Positions 26,301 through 33,444 of a DNA stretch of 64,000 nucleotides are shown piece by piece (the stretch's first letter is position 1; every line of letters starts with the position of its first letter). Source of the stretch: Streptacidiphilus albus JL83. GTDB taxonomy: Bacteria; Actinomycetota; Actinomycetes; Streptomycetales; Streptomycetaceae. The translations under genes were made by a program, and so were the position numbers. The notes beneath the pieces were generated by a model, which made no database searches, had not been told where the DNA came from, and saw only the letters and a program-made list of their open reading frames with translations. Location of the stretch: the NCBI RefSeq assembly GCF_000744705.1, contig NZ_JQML01000001.1, forward strand, positions 8,814,017-8,878,016, written 5' to 3'.

Positions 26301-27339
26301 TGTCCTGGGCCTCACGGAGGTCGGTATCCACGACAACTTCTTCCACCTCGGCGGCCAGTCGATCAAGGCGGTGCGGGTCGCTGCCCGGGTCAGAGCGAAC
26401 GGGCGGACGGTGAGTCTGCAGCAGATCATGCGGCACGCCACCGTCGCTGACCTCGCTGCCGCGATCGCCGGCCCGCAACCGACGGCCTCCGGCCTGATAG
26501 TCCAGCTGTCGGACGCAGCGGACTTGCAGGCGGCGGACACACAGGCGGCGGACACACAGGTGGCGGAGGCGCGGAAGCCCCGGTTGTTCTGCATCCACCC
26601 CGGTGGCGGCAGTACGCACTCCTACCGGGAGCTGGCTGCTCGGCTCGCCGACTCGTTCGAGGTGTACGGGGTACAGGCGTCCGGGCTGAACGCGGGTGAG
26701 GAACCGATCGTCGGCATCGAGGCCATGGCACGCCGGTACTGGGAGGAGATCCGGTCGGTCCAGCCGGAGGGGCCCTGCCTGCTTCTCGGGTGGTCGACCG
26801 GGGCGGTGGTGGCCCACGAGATGTGCGTGCAGCAGCCGGACCAGGTCGCCGCCGCCTACCTGCTCGAACCCGCCGTCACCGGGCCCGACCAGGGCCCCCG
26901 GTTCCGCCGGTACGCCGAGATCTATCAGCGGGTCAACGACCTCTGGCAGAAGGGGCAGTGCCAGACCGGGGCCGCGCGAGCGGAGACGGAGCGTGCGCTC
27001 AAGAGCCTGGCTCCGCAGATGAATATCGAGGTGGACGCCATCACCCTGGACGAGTGGCTGCCCTACGAGGTCCTTGAGGCCGAGGTCAGATCGCTTGCCG
27101 AGTACCGGGCGGGCCGCTCCTTCGCCAGGGCCACCCTGTTCGTCAGTGCGTCGGTCCGTGACTCGGGCCCGGACGGGTCGGTGGACGAGGTGTCCCACAG
27201 CCAGTACACCGCCCACTGGCAGCGTCTCCACCCCGCCGGTATCGAGATCCTCGATCTGCAGGGCGGCCACGTGCAGATGGTCAGCGGCACCGAGCAACTG
27301 GCGATGCTGGTGGCCACGATCGCGAAGCCGACGTCGTGA
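23329..27339 (+). CDS. Non-ribosomal peptide synthetase 3: C-A-T-TE (termination module)
   Basis: A 1336-residue termination module. Layout by residue: C5 5-437 (HHILLDGWS; opening VEDVYGLSPLQFGML is typical of DCL domains that accept a D-residue from an upstream E domain); A5 443-964; T5 979-1047 (LGGQS); type I thioesterase 1083-1334 with nucleophile Ser1156 in GWSTG. The A5 pocket equals A3 and A4 (D-L-T-K-V-G-E-V-A). The N-terminus sits 4 bases inside NRPS 2, and its VEDVY segment fits a docking acceptor. A linker of QAADTQAADTQVAEA lies between T5 and TE. The TE releases the peptide by hydrolysis or cyclisation; the sequence does not say which. Confidence 0.95.
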   Translation: MSKPNVEDVYGLSPLQFGMLFHSLEDTSDTRPYMVQMTEEVSGQFDEDCFRDAWQQLINRHSILRSAFVWEGVSEPVQVVQRTAELPFSIKNLLGQAPQVQEERLQQFLADDWERGFDLAKAPLVRVTILRMAAQRRIVVWSFHHILLDGWSIQILQQELSAIYQGLLAGRPAQLPPATPYRRYVEWLNSQQPAGSKEFWTGYLAGVTEPTDLHVDRATGESGVGEIEVRADAQLFAQASAYARGSRITMNTLVQGLWAILLSRYSGNDDVMFGSTISGRSISLPNVESMMGLFINTLPVRGRIDGDRKVSDWLQELQDEQLDMRHWEYCHLVDVREHSQIPRGEPLFRSILVFENYPVMQAASDIPDGMTSRLVNCVERTGYPLTLVASAGSALEFRFVYDRALFDDTTMERLVGHFQTLLASVAGSPGARLSELEMLTAGEREQILVEWNDTAGPYPDAATIHQLVEERAGRDPEAVAVSFGAESLTYRQVNERANQLAHHLRGSGVVPGALVAVCLDRSPDLVCALLGILKAGAAFVPLDPDYPTERIAYMVEDTATPLVVTHTDHAGRLPAGTALLLVDREWPQGATSDPVPVAGPDDAAYVIYTSGSTGRPKGVQLDHRGVVNYLDWCDRNYPPTAASGVGTLLYSSVTFDLTITALFLPLMQGLRIDIPRPDADQSAFDAAVETVLTGVEVSFLKATPSHLELLVAQLESAGVRHAIRTVVAGGEDLSPALAERVLASSGCGTVISNEYGATEGSVANVMSLFSAVDPGWEATPVGVPISNTTAYVVDRFDRPVPVGVPGECLLGGICVARGYLNRPELTGARFVADPFSGVPGARVYRTGDLVVWRADGQMEFVGRIDDQVKLRGYRIELGEIENNLLTHPGISATAVIVREDSPGDKRLVAYLVPAGDTAPAIGDLRTHLQRDLPDYMVPTSYVTLDALPLTPNGKTDRKALPAPDHHRPDLGVDYAAPRNAVEEEIVAIWRDVLGLTEVGIHDNFFHLGGQSIKAVRVAARVRANGRTVSLQQIMRHATVADLAAAIAGPQPTASGLIVQLSDAADLQAADTQAADTQVAEARKPRLFCIHPGGGSTHSYRELAARLADSFEVYGVQASGLNAGEEPIVGIEAMARRYWEEIRSVQPEGPCLLLGWSTGAVVAHEMCVQQPDQVAAAYLLEPAVTGPDQGPRFRRYAEIYQRVNDLWQKGQCQTGAARAETERALKSLAPQMNIEVDAITLDEWLPYEVLEAEVRSLAEYRAGRSFARATLFVSASVRDSGPDGSVDEVSHSQYTAHWQRLHPAGIEILDLQGGHVQMVSGTEQLAMLVATIAKPTS
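24589..25781 (+). repeat. Near-identical adenylation-domain block, copy in A5
   Basis: Direct-repeat partner of the block in A3, 7787 bases downstream in the same orientation. It covers the pocket-forming region, so A3 and A5 should activate the same substrate. Recombination between the copies would delete the whole of C4-A4-T4-E and C5. Confidence 0.85.
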
Positions 27340-27461
27340 TGCAGGCACCGTCGCCGACGGGTGAGGGCAGCCTGTTGGCCGAGCTCACCCGTCGGGTGCT
27401 GGAGTCGGCGGCGGAGGGGGAGACGACCGACCACCCGGGCCGGGGCCGGCACGAGTGCTGA
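27339..27461 (+). CDS. Small 40-codon ORF coupled to NRPS 3
   Basis: The NRPS 3 stop and this ATG overlap as TGATG, so reinitiation is plausible. The predicted peptide begins MQAPSPTGEGSLLAELTRR and ends with Cys. I recognise no family; it is too short for MbtH or a type II thioesterase. It could be the stump of a longer gene lost to rearrangement, since only relics follow. The next 470 bases hold no convincing intact gene. Confidence 0.35.
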   Translation: MQAPSPTGEGSLLAELTRRVLESAAEGETTDHPGRGRHEC

Positions 27462-27535
27462 AGAGCGCGTGGCGTGGCCCTCGCAACCTGCGGAGCAGGA
27501 AGCGGGGGCCACGCTCACCGACGCGGTCGGTCGGA

Positions 27536-27751
27536 TCACACCTTGTCGGCCGCGATCATCAGGTACTGGAAGCTTCCCTCCTGGTAGCCGGTCAGGAACG
27601 GCGACTCGATGCCGGTCGCCACCGACGAGCCGGCGCGCAGCTCCCAGCGGGGTCCGACGACCCAGCCACTTCCGGTCTGCTCGAACTCCCACCGTTCGCC
27701 ATCCGTTGTTTTCCGGCGGGCCCGTTCAACTGACGGCCACCGTCGCGACAT
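27536..27751 (-). pseudogene. C-terminal fragment of an unrecognised enzyme
   Basis: A 71-codon minus-strand frame whose last 50 residues (ERWEFEQTGSGWVVGPRWEL, then FQYLMIAADKV) have the composition of a real protein C-terminus, somewhat like the end of a SAM-dependent methyltransferase. No upstream coding part is present: the preceding frame is short and basic. It probably marks a truncated gene beside the cluster edge. The identification is a guess. Confidence 0.3.
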
Positions 27752-27932
27752 ACGGGCTGGCAGACGAGTTGCGTCCGCGGTGAAGGCGCCCCGGCAGAAG
27801 TACGTCGAACTTCTACCTCTGCCGGTGCAACCATCTGGGTTGCCGAAGCATCTCCATGATCGGCTTCATTCCCACGAGGCCATTGCAGCGCCCCGGCCCC
27901 CGCCGGGGCGCGACACCAATCAGGAGAACCCA

Positions 27933-29726
27933 GTGGACCCTTCAGCCATATCGACTGGCCTTCGTCGGCGAACACCGCGGAGTCGGCGCACCCGAGTGGG
28001 CGCGCTGGCCACGCTGGCGGCGGCTGCCGTCGCCGCTGCGCCGATCTTCCTCGCGCAGCCCGCGACCGCCGCAGCGGGTCCTGCCTCCCCGCCGGTCCAC
28101 GGCATGCGTGCGCTCCCGGCGACACCGCCCGTAGGCGTGGAGCTGAATTCACCCATCCCCGGAGCGCTGTCGGACCGAGGGGGCCCGGTCCAGACCCAGC
28201 CGCACGTCTACATCGACTACTGGGGTTGGCCGTCGGACCCGCGTGGCGTGAAGCCGTATCTGAACACCTTCCTGGCCAGCATCGGCGGCTCGTCATGGAC
28301 GGCCACGGTGCGGCAGTACGGCGCGGACGCGCAGAACACCCTGCTGGACGGCTCCTACAACGACTCGACCACGCCGCTGCCGACCACGCCCACCGAGAGC
28401 GACATCGCCGCCGAGGCCGCGAGAGCGGCCGCGCACTTCGGGGCCGCCGCGAACAACGAGACGCAGATAGTCGTGGCGCTGCCCGCCGGGCACGGCGGCA
28501 GTGTCTACGCCGGGCAGGACTGCGCCTACCACAACTACACCCAATATGCGGGCCAGGACATCACTTTCACGGCGCTGCCGGACCTGACGGAGAGCGCCGC
28601 GAGCAGCGCCGGCTGCCAGGGTGCGCCGAGCAGCGACAACGTGCTGGCCAACATCAGCATCGTCGAGGGGCACGAACTCGCCGAGACGATCACCGACCCT
28701 CTGCTGAACGCCTGGGGCGACAAGTCCGGCAACGAGGTCGCCGACAAGTGTGCCTGGTACAACATCCAGATGGTCGACACCCCCGGCGGGTCCTTCCCCA
28801 TGCAGCCGCTCTGGAGCAACGCTGCGAACGGCTGCGTCCAGTCCACCTCCGTGTCCCCGCACTGGTCCGACTGGCTCAGCGAGATCGGCTCGCCGCCGGT
28901 CGGCCTGGCTTCCGGGTCCTCTCCGGTCACTTCCTCGTGGGGTCCTGACGAGTTGGAGGTGTTCGTCCGCGGCGCGGACGGGGCGATCTGGCACGACTGG
29001 TACAGCACGAACTCCGGATACGGCCACTGGGAATCACTCGGCGGCACCTTCACCTCCAACCCCGCGGCGGTGTCCACCGGCACGAACCGCATCGACCTCT
29101 ACGGCACCGGGACGGACGGCAAGATCTGGCACGAGTCGTGGAACGGTTCGAGCTGGACCGGCTGGCAGTCTCCGATCGGTGCCCCGCCGGTGGGCATCCC
29201 CTCCGGCGCGTCGCCGGCCGTGTCCACCGGGCCGAACACGGTCGACATCTTCGTGCGCGGCAACGACGGCGCGCTCTGGCACGACTGGTACAACTCCAGC
29301 GGTGGCTACGGCTCCTGGGAGTCCCTGGGCGGCGGCATCATCTCCGACCCCACTGCGGTGTCGTGGAACAGCGGACGCCTGGACGTGTTCGCGGTCGCCC
29401 CTGACAACAACATCTGGCACAAGTACTGGACCTCGTCGTCGGGCTGGGGCGGCTGGGAGGACGTGATCGGCGCGCCGCCCGCCGGCGTCGCCTCCGGCTC
29501 CTCCCCGTCGGTGACCTCCGGCGCGAACATGCTCGACATCTTCGTCCGCGGCAAGGACGGCGCGGTCTGGCACGACTGGTACAACAGCAGTGCCGGCTAC
29601 GGCTCCTGGCAGTCGCTGGGCGGCGGGCTCATCTCGAACCCGGCAGCCGTGTCGTGGGGCCCGAACCACATCGACGTGTTCGGGTTCGGTACTGATTCGG
29701 CAGTCTGGCACAAGTTCTACTTCTAA
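27933..29726 (+). CDS. Secreted GHExxE protein with C-terminal lectin-like propeller repeats
   Basis: A 597-residue secreted protein. The N-terminus has a twin-Arg-rich basic region then a hydrophobic core ending near AQPATAAA, a signal peptide. Residues ~60-290 resemble the EXORDIUM/PHI-1-like secreted family: HVYIDYWGWP, and GHELAETITDPLLNAWGD with His247, Glu248 and Glu251. The rest is five to six repeats of about 48 residues built on (V/I)FVRGxDGAxWHDWY and WESLGG, the pattern of fucose-lectin/PLL-type beta-propellers. The GTG at 27933 was chosen for CAGGAGAACC just upstream and the signal peptide. Likely roles are glycan binding with or without proteolysis outside the cell; metalloprotease activity is possible but unproven. 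Confidence 0.7.
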   Translation: MDPSAISTGLRRRTPRSRRTRVGALATLAAAAVAAAPIFLAQPATAAAGPASPPVHGMRALPATPPVGVELNSPIPGALSDRGGPVQTQPHVYIDYWGWPSDPRGVKPYLNTFLASIGGSSWTATVRQYGADAQNTLLDGSYNDSTTPLPTTPTESDIAAEAARAAAHFGAAANNETQIVVALPAGHGGSVYAGQDCAYHNYTQYAGQDITFTALPDLTESAASSAGCQGAPSSDNVLANISIVEGHELAETITDPLLNAWGDKSGNEVADKCAWYNIQMVDTPGGSFPMQPLWSNAANGCVQSTSVSPHWSDWLSEIGSPPVGLASGSSPVTSSWGPDELEVFVRGADGAIWHDWYSTNSGYGHWESLGGTFTSNPAAVSTGTNRIDLYGTGTDGKIWHESWNGSSWTGWQSPIGAPPVGIPSGASPAVSTGPNTVDIFVRGNDGALWHDWYNSSGGYGSWESLGGGIISDPTAVSWNSGRLDVFAVAPDNNIWHKYWTSSSGWGGWEDVIGAPPAGVASGSSPSVTSGANMLDIFVRGKDGAVWHDWYNSSAGYGSWQSLGGGLISNPAAVSWGPNHIDVFGFGTDSAVWHKFYF

Positions 29727-29727
29727 C

Positions 29728-29740
29728 GGGGCTTCGCCCC
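29728..29740 (+). terminator. Short hairpin after the propeller-protein gene
   Basis: GGGGC-TTC-GCCCC lies two bases after the TAA at 29724-29726. The stem is 5 bp and there is no T-run, so it is a modest terminator candidate. Confidence 0.4.
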
Positions 29741-29881
29741 AGCCCGACGAGGCATGTGCTGGGTAGCGCTTCTGGCGTTGGGCTCCGGTCGGCGATCGAC
29801 GGTGACACGCGGTGTCCCGCAATGAGCCGCCACTGGCGGTAGGTGGCCCCAGCGAAGGGGCCGTCGCCCGACCGGAGCCCT

Positions 29882-29941
29882 GTGCGTGCCGAGAACGGCT
29901 GGGAGATCCTCAAGGCCGAGGGCATCAACCCTGCGCGAGGC
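29882..29941 (+). pseudogene. Relic of an integrase-type transposase
   Basis: One frame reads RAENGWEILKAEGINPAR, similar to the VWxILKxAGIDPAPRR segment just before the catalytic core of actinobacterial rve-type integrases. Nothing else of the element remains in frame. It suggests an old insertion at this site. Confidence 0.35.
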
Positions 29942-29957
29942 GATCTACCGAGTCCTC

Positions 29958-30086
29958 GAAGGCGTTCAGCTCGGTCTGGACCGAGGCCGGCGATCCGGCG
30001 ATGATGCCGTTGCAGTCGGTCGGGTAGCGCGGGGCCTCGATCAGGGCCTCGCGGCCGCCGTCCGAGCAGCCGTCGAAGTAGGAGCC
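29958..30086 (-). pseudogene. Relic of a tannase/feruloyl esterase
   Basis: The minus strand encodes SYFDGCSDGGREALIEAPRY followed by PTDCNGIIAGSPA. This is the nucleophile region of the tannase family (consensus YFxGCSxGGRQGLxEAQRYPxDFDGIIAGAPA). Only about 45 of some 500 residues remain, with unrelated sequence on both sides. It is a clear gene fragment. Confidence 0.65.
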
Positions 30087-30108
30087 CTTGGGAGAAGCCC
30101 TGTGCAGG

Positions 30109-30213
30109 GGAGACCCCGTCGCGGCCGAGGCCGCCGTGCGCACGCACCTCCGCAGCGTCATCGAGGCGCTGCCCGAGGTGGGGAAGCCCACGCTCCGCCC
30201 CGCCTCACCGTGA
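30109..30213 (+). pseudogene. Relic of a GntR/FadR-type regulator C-terminus
   Basis: The + strand reads GDPVAAEAAVRTHLRSVIEAL up to a TGA at 30211. This matches the last helix of FCD-domain GntR regulators (GDxxAAxxAMRxHL). No DNA-binding domain precedes it. It lies against the tannase relic on the opposite strand, adding to a short stretch of decayed genes. Confidence 0.5.
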
Positions 30214-30364
30214 CGGCCCGCCTGCCGACCCGGCCCTCAGCCACTCGGCTGCAGCCCGGCGCCCCGGCCTTCACGTCCTGACCGCGCCTTCACGTCCTGG
30301 CCGCGCCTGCGCCACTGATCCCGCTTCACTTGCCTGACTGGCGCGGCAGCTGGATGTTGGCAGG

Positions 30365-31021
30365 TCAGGGCTCCAGATACCGGAGGGTGGCGATGACACG
30401 TCGGTTGTGGCCGGTGGACGGTGCCAGCTCCAACTTGCCGAAGATGCTGGCGACATGCTTCTCCACCACCCCCGGGGTGATGGAGAGCAGCTCCGCGATC
30501 GCGGCGTTGGAGCGGCCCTGGGCGACCAGAGCGAGCACCTCCCGCTCGCGCGGGGTGAGGGTCGCCAGGGAGGCGGCCCGACGGGTGGCGCGGAGCAGAT
30601 GCCGGACCACCTCGGGGTCCAGCACGGTACCGCCGCACGCCACCTGGGAGACGGCCTCGACGAACTCACCGACGTCGGCAACCCGGTCCTTGAGCAGATA
30701 TCCCAGGCCGCCCGCTTCCCCGGTGAACAGCTCAGTCGCGGACCGGGTCTCGATGTACTGGGAGAAGACCAGTACGCCGACCCTCGGCAGATCGCGGTGG
30801 ATCTCCAGGGCCGCCCGCATCCCCTCGTCGGTGTGGGTCGGCGGCATCCGCACGTCGATGATGGCGACGTCGGGGAGGAATTCGTCAACGGCTTGGCGCA
30901 GGGCCTTCGCATCGCCGACGGCAGCGACCACGTGCAGGCCGCGGCGGGTCAGGGTCTGGGTGAGGCCGTCACGCATGATCGCGGCGTCCTCGGCTATCAC
31001 CACTCGTAGTCGACTGTCCAT
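30365..31021 (-). CDS. NarL/LuxR-family response regulator
   Basis: A 218-residue regulator. The receiver domain has the acidic pair ED at 11-12, phospho-acceptor Asp56 in AIIDVRMPP, and YLLKDRV with the conserved Lys. The LuxR helix-turn-helix begins LTPREREVLALVAQGRSN and runs to the end. The ATG at 31021 overlaps the stop of the upstream kinase gene (TGATG), the classic layout of a paired system. A GTG at 31033 would add four residues. The partner kinase has lost its catalytic core, so this regulator is now an orphan or is served by another kinase. Confidence 0.93.
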   Translation of the reverse strand: MDSRLRVVIAEDAAIMRDGLTQTLTRRGLHVVAAVGDAKALRQAVDEFLPDVAIIDVRMPPTHTDEGMRAALEIHRDLPRVGVLVFSQYIETRSATELFTGEAGGLGYLLKDRVADVGEFVEAVSQVACGGTVLDPEVVRHLLRATRRAASLATLTPREREVLALVAQGRSNAAIAELLSITPGVVEKHVASIFGKLELAPSTGHNRRVIATLRYLEP

Positions 31022-31568
31022 CAGGCGTGCCACGGCAGCTGGACGGTGACGGCGGTGGGTCCGCGGCCAGCAGCGGGATCCCGGGGTATGCCTGGTGCGC
31101 CGGCGACCACTGGAGGACGGCCACGGCGGACCCCAGCAGACAGGCCACCAGACCGGCGACGGAGATCCGCCGCGAGCGGTGCACGGTCAGGGTGTAGAGC
31201 AGCACCGGGATTGCCAGGTCGGTCGCAGTGGGCTGCAGGGCCGCTATCGGGGGCACGCTCCCTGGCCGCTGGCCCAGGGCGATCTGCAGGGACCCGAGCA
31301 CCGCCACTGCGGTGAACGCCGCCACCGGAAACCGCCTGCGCGGGATCACGGTGGCGGCGACCAGAGCGTTGACGACGGTGGCGGCGAAGGCGGTGCCGGG
31401 CCCGCCGACGTGGGCCTCGTCGGTGCTCGACGCGAACAGCAGCACCGCCAGCGCGGTGTCCCACTGCCAGGGATGCCGCTGTATCCACGAGTTCGCCCTC
31501 TGCAGCACGTACCCAGGGTAGGGGTCCGCCTCCGGGGCGGACCCGCCGCGCCTGGCTGTTCGTGTCAT
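31021..31568 (-). pseudogene. Sensor histidine kinase with catalytic core deleted
   Basis: The N-terminal part (MTRTARRGG, then WQWDTALAVLLFASS, AVAVLGSLQIALG, LAIPVLLYTLTVH, ISVAGLVACLLGSAVAVLQW) is the four-to-five helix sensor region of a NarL-type kinase. About 160 residues in, the frame runs directly into GPLLAADPPPSP. In the next frame the same DNA reads GPTAVTVQLPWHA-stop, the invariant end of such kinases' ATPase domain. So the HisKA_3 and most of the HATPase domain are gone, with a frameshift at the junction. The original stop still overlaps the response-regulator ATG. A functional kinase is not possible. Confidence 0.8.
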
Positions 31569-31593
31569 CCTGCCGCGCCCGGTGCTCCCCCCG

Positions 31594-32187
31594 TCAGTGG
31601 AACGCGACTTCACCGCTGCCCGCCACCAGGATCAGCTGCGAGAGGAAGGCGCTGCTGCCGTCGCACACCGGCGGGGTGTCAACCTCGTCGATGGTGACGG
31701 TCAGGTCGAATGCCCCGCTGATCCCGCGGTACGAGCCGGTACCGGAGCCAGGCACGACCGGCGTCGGCATGGTGAAGCTGATGCTGCCGGAGCAGGTGGC
31801 CGCGTTGTGCGGCCAGGGGTCGTACGCTTGACGGACCTTCTGGTCGAGCTCGGCGATGTTCAACCGGAACGAGCCGTGGTGGAGCCCCAGTTGCATCTCG
31901 CTGGTGTGCTCCGGGTCGACCGTGCCGTTCGGGTGGACAGTCACCGCCTGCCCGAAGTCCCCGATCGCCCCGGTCAGGATCACCGATGAGTCGGGGCCGT
32001 CGCTGTCGATGCTGTAGTCGATGAGGTGAACCGCGCCGCCCTTGACCGCCGATGCTGCCCCGGCGGTCCTGCCCGCCGGGACCGTGGTCGTCGGGTTCGT
32101 GGTTGCCGCCACGGCGCACCCACCTGCCAGGAGCGAGCCACCGCACACCGAGGCGATGACCACATGCACAAGCCGCTTTCCGAACAT
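31594..32187 (-). CDS. Secreted or lipid-anchored protein of unknown function
   Basis: A 197-residue protein with a signal peptide (MFGKRLVHVVIASVCGGSLL then AGGCAVA). AGGC is an imperfect lipobox and AVA-AT would suit signal peptidase I. The mature part is rich in beta-strands, with ATCSGSISFTMP and GTGSYRGISGAFDLTV; the latter recalls repeats in allene-oxide-cyclase/dirigent-type barrels, but I would not assign that. The ATG at 32187 was chosen because AAGGAG is 6-8 bases upstream. It is transcribed away from the two-component pair to the right. Confidence 0.7.
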   Translation of the reverse strand: MFGKRLVHVVIASVCGGSLLAGGCAVAATTNPTTTVPAGRTAGAASAVKGGAVHLIDYSIDSDGPDSSVILTGAIGDFGQAVTVHPNGTVDPEHTSEMQLGLHHGSFRLNIAELDQKVRQAYDPWPHNAATCSGSISFTMPTPVVPGSGTGSYRGISGAFDLTVTIDEVDTPPVCDGSSAFLSQLILVAGSGEVAFH

Positions 32188-32349
32188 GCCGAACTCCTTC
32201 TGTTCTCTGCCTACGTTGCCCAGGGCGCCGGGGTGGAGCGGGGACAACCGGGTGCTCCGGACTCGTCCACTGCCGGTGCGTCCTGGAGGGCGATCTCGCC
32301 TCGGCAATAGGCTAGGAACGCGCGTCTTCAGCCGGCAGCCGGGCAACTC

Positions 32350-32387
32350 CCGTCATCGGCTGGGGGTTTTCCCCCAGCCGATGACGG
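32350..32387. terminator. Perfect 17-bp stem, TTTT loop hairpin
   Basis: Arms 32350-32366 and 32371-32387 pair perfectly around a TTTT loop. There is no T-run, as usual in high-GC actinobacteria. It lies 66 bases after the stop of the minus-strand fragment at 32453 and would have terminated that gene. It also insulates the leftward gene that starts at 32187. Confidence 0.75.
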
Positions 32388-32452
32388 CGGACACGGGGCC
32401 GCCGAAGGGAGGAGGGGCACGCCCCCGAGCTGCTGTGACGACCTCGGGCAGC

Positions 32453-32575
32453 TCAACCCCTGAGCGGCTGGACCCAGGTGACTCCGAGCGAGCGAATGCT
32501 CCGGACGCAGAACGCGGCCAGGATGCCGGCGAGGATCAGGACCTGGGCCCCTCGGTTGCCTGCATCTTCGCCTCC
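32453..32575 (-). pseudogene. C-terminal stub of a small membrane protein
   Basis: The minus strand reads GNRGAQVLILAGILAAFCVR then SIRSLGVTWVQPLRG-stop. It has one membrane-spanning helix and a basic tail, composition typical of a real membrane-protein end. Upstream sequence in this frame is Arg/Gly-rich and not convincing. The strong hairpin downstream supports a former gene end. No family recognised. Confidence 0.3.
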
Positions 32576-32748
32576 CTCGCACTCGTGCACGCCTACGCGG
32601 GCGCCCACCCTGCCCCGACACCGGTGCACTGAGGAAAGCGGTCCGCAGCAGTGTCCACCGGGATCGCGCGACCGGGCGGCCTCAGGGCGGCCCGGTCGCC
32701 GCACCGTCCGGCACCGGTACCGGCCAGCTGGTCGCCTACTCTGACGCC

Positions 32749-33444
32749 ATGCAGGAGACGGACGCTGACGCGGTGAGGGTTCGGGTGCTGGTGGTCGAGG
32801 ACGATCCGGGGATCGCCCGGTCGCTGGTGCGCGGGCTGGAGCGGGCCGGTTACCTGGCGCGGAGCGTGGACACCGGCCGGGCGGCGTTGTCCGTCGAGCC
32901 GGCTCCCGATCTGGTACTGCTGGACCTGGGCCTGCCTGATCTGGACGGTGTCGAGGTCTGCCGCCTGCTGCGGCGGCGCTCGGACGTGGCGGTGATCGTG
33001 GTGACCGCGCGGGGCGAGGAGGGCGATCGGGTGTCGGCGCTGGACGAGGGCGCGGACGACTACCTGGTCAAGCCGTTCGGCCTGGCCGAATTGCTGGCGC
33101 GGGTCCGCGCGGTGCTGCGGCGGACCCGTCCGCAGGTCTCCGAGCTTCTGCAACACGGACCTCTGTCGGTGGATCCACGGACCCGGAAGGTCACCGTCAG
33201 CGGGACGGAGGTGGTGCTGACGGCCAAGGAGTTCGACATCCTGGAGTGCCTGGCGGTGGATCCGGGACGGGTGGTGACCCGGCAGGAGATCCTGGAACGC
33301 GCCTGGGACGCCCACTGGTACGGCCCCACCAAGGTCCTGGACGTCCACATGGCCGCGCTGCGCCGCAAACTGGGCGTGCCCGGGCTGGTGGAGACGGTGT
33401 ACGGCCGTGGCTTCCGGCTCGGTGACCCGGGCGAGCCCCAGTGA
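32749..33444 (+). CDS. OmpR/PhoB-family response regulator
   Basis: A 231-residue regulator. The receiver domain has EDD near residue 17, phospho-acceptor Asp59 in LVLLDLGLPDLDG and the conserved Lys in DDYLVKPFG. A winged-helix DNA-binding domain follows (LTAKEFDILECL, VVTRQEILERAW, VDVHMAALRRKLG-like, VYGRGFRLG). It overlaps the downstream kinase gene (GTGA), so the two form an operon. The target genes are not evident; neighbours are secreted and membrane proteins. Confidence 0.95.
   Translation: MQETDADAVRVRVLVVEDDPGIARSLVRGLERAGYLARSVDTGRAALSVEPAPDLVLLDLGLPDLDGVEVCRLLRRRSDVAVIVVTARGEEGDRVSALDEGADDYLVKPFGLAELLARVRAVLRRTRPQVSELLQHGPLSVDPRTRKVTVSGTEVVLTAKEFDILECLAVDPGRVVTRQEILERAWDAHWYGPTKVLDVHMAALRRKLGVPGLVETVYGRGFRLGDPGEPQ

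Noticed and set aside
29882..30213. Intact insertion sequence
   Set aside because: Only a ~18-residue integrase-like scrap is present. No terminal repeats, transposase frame or target duplication were seen.
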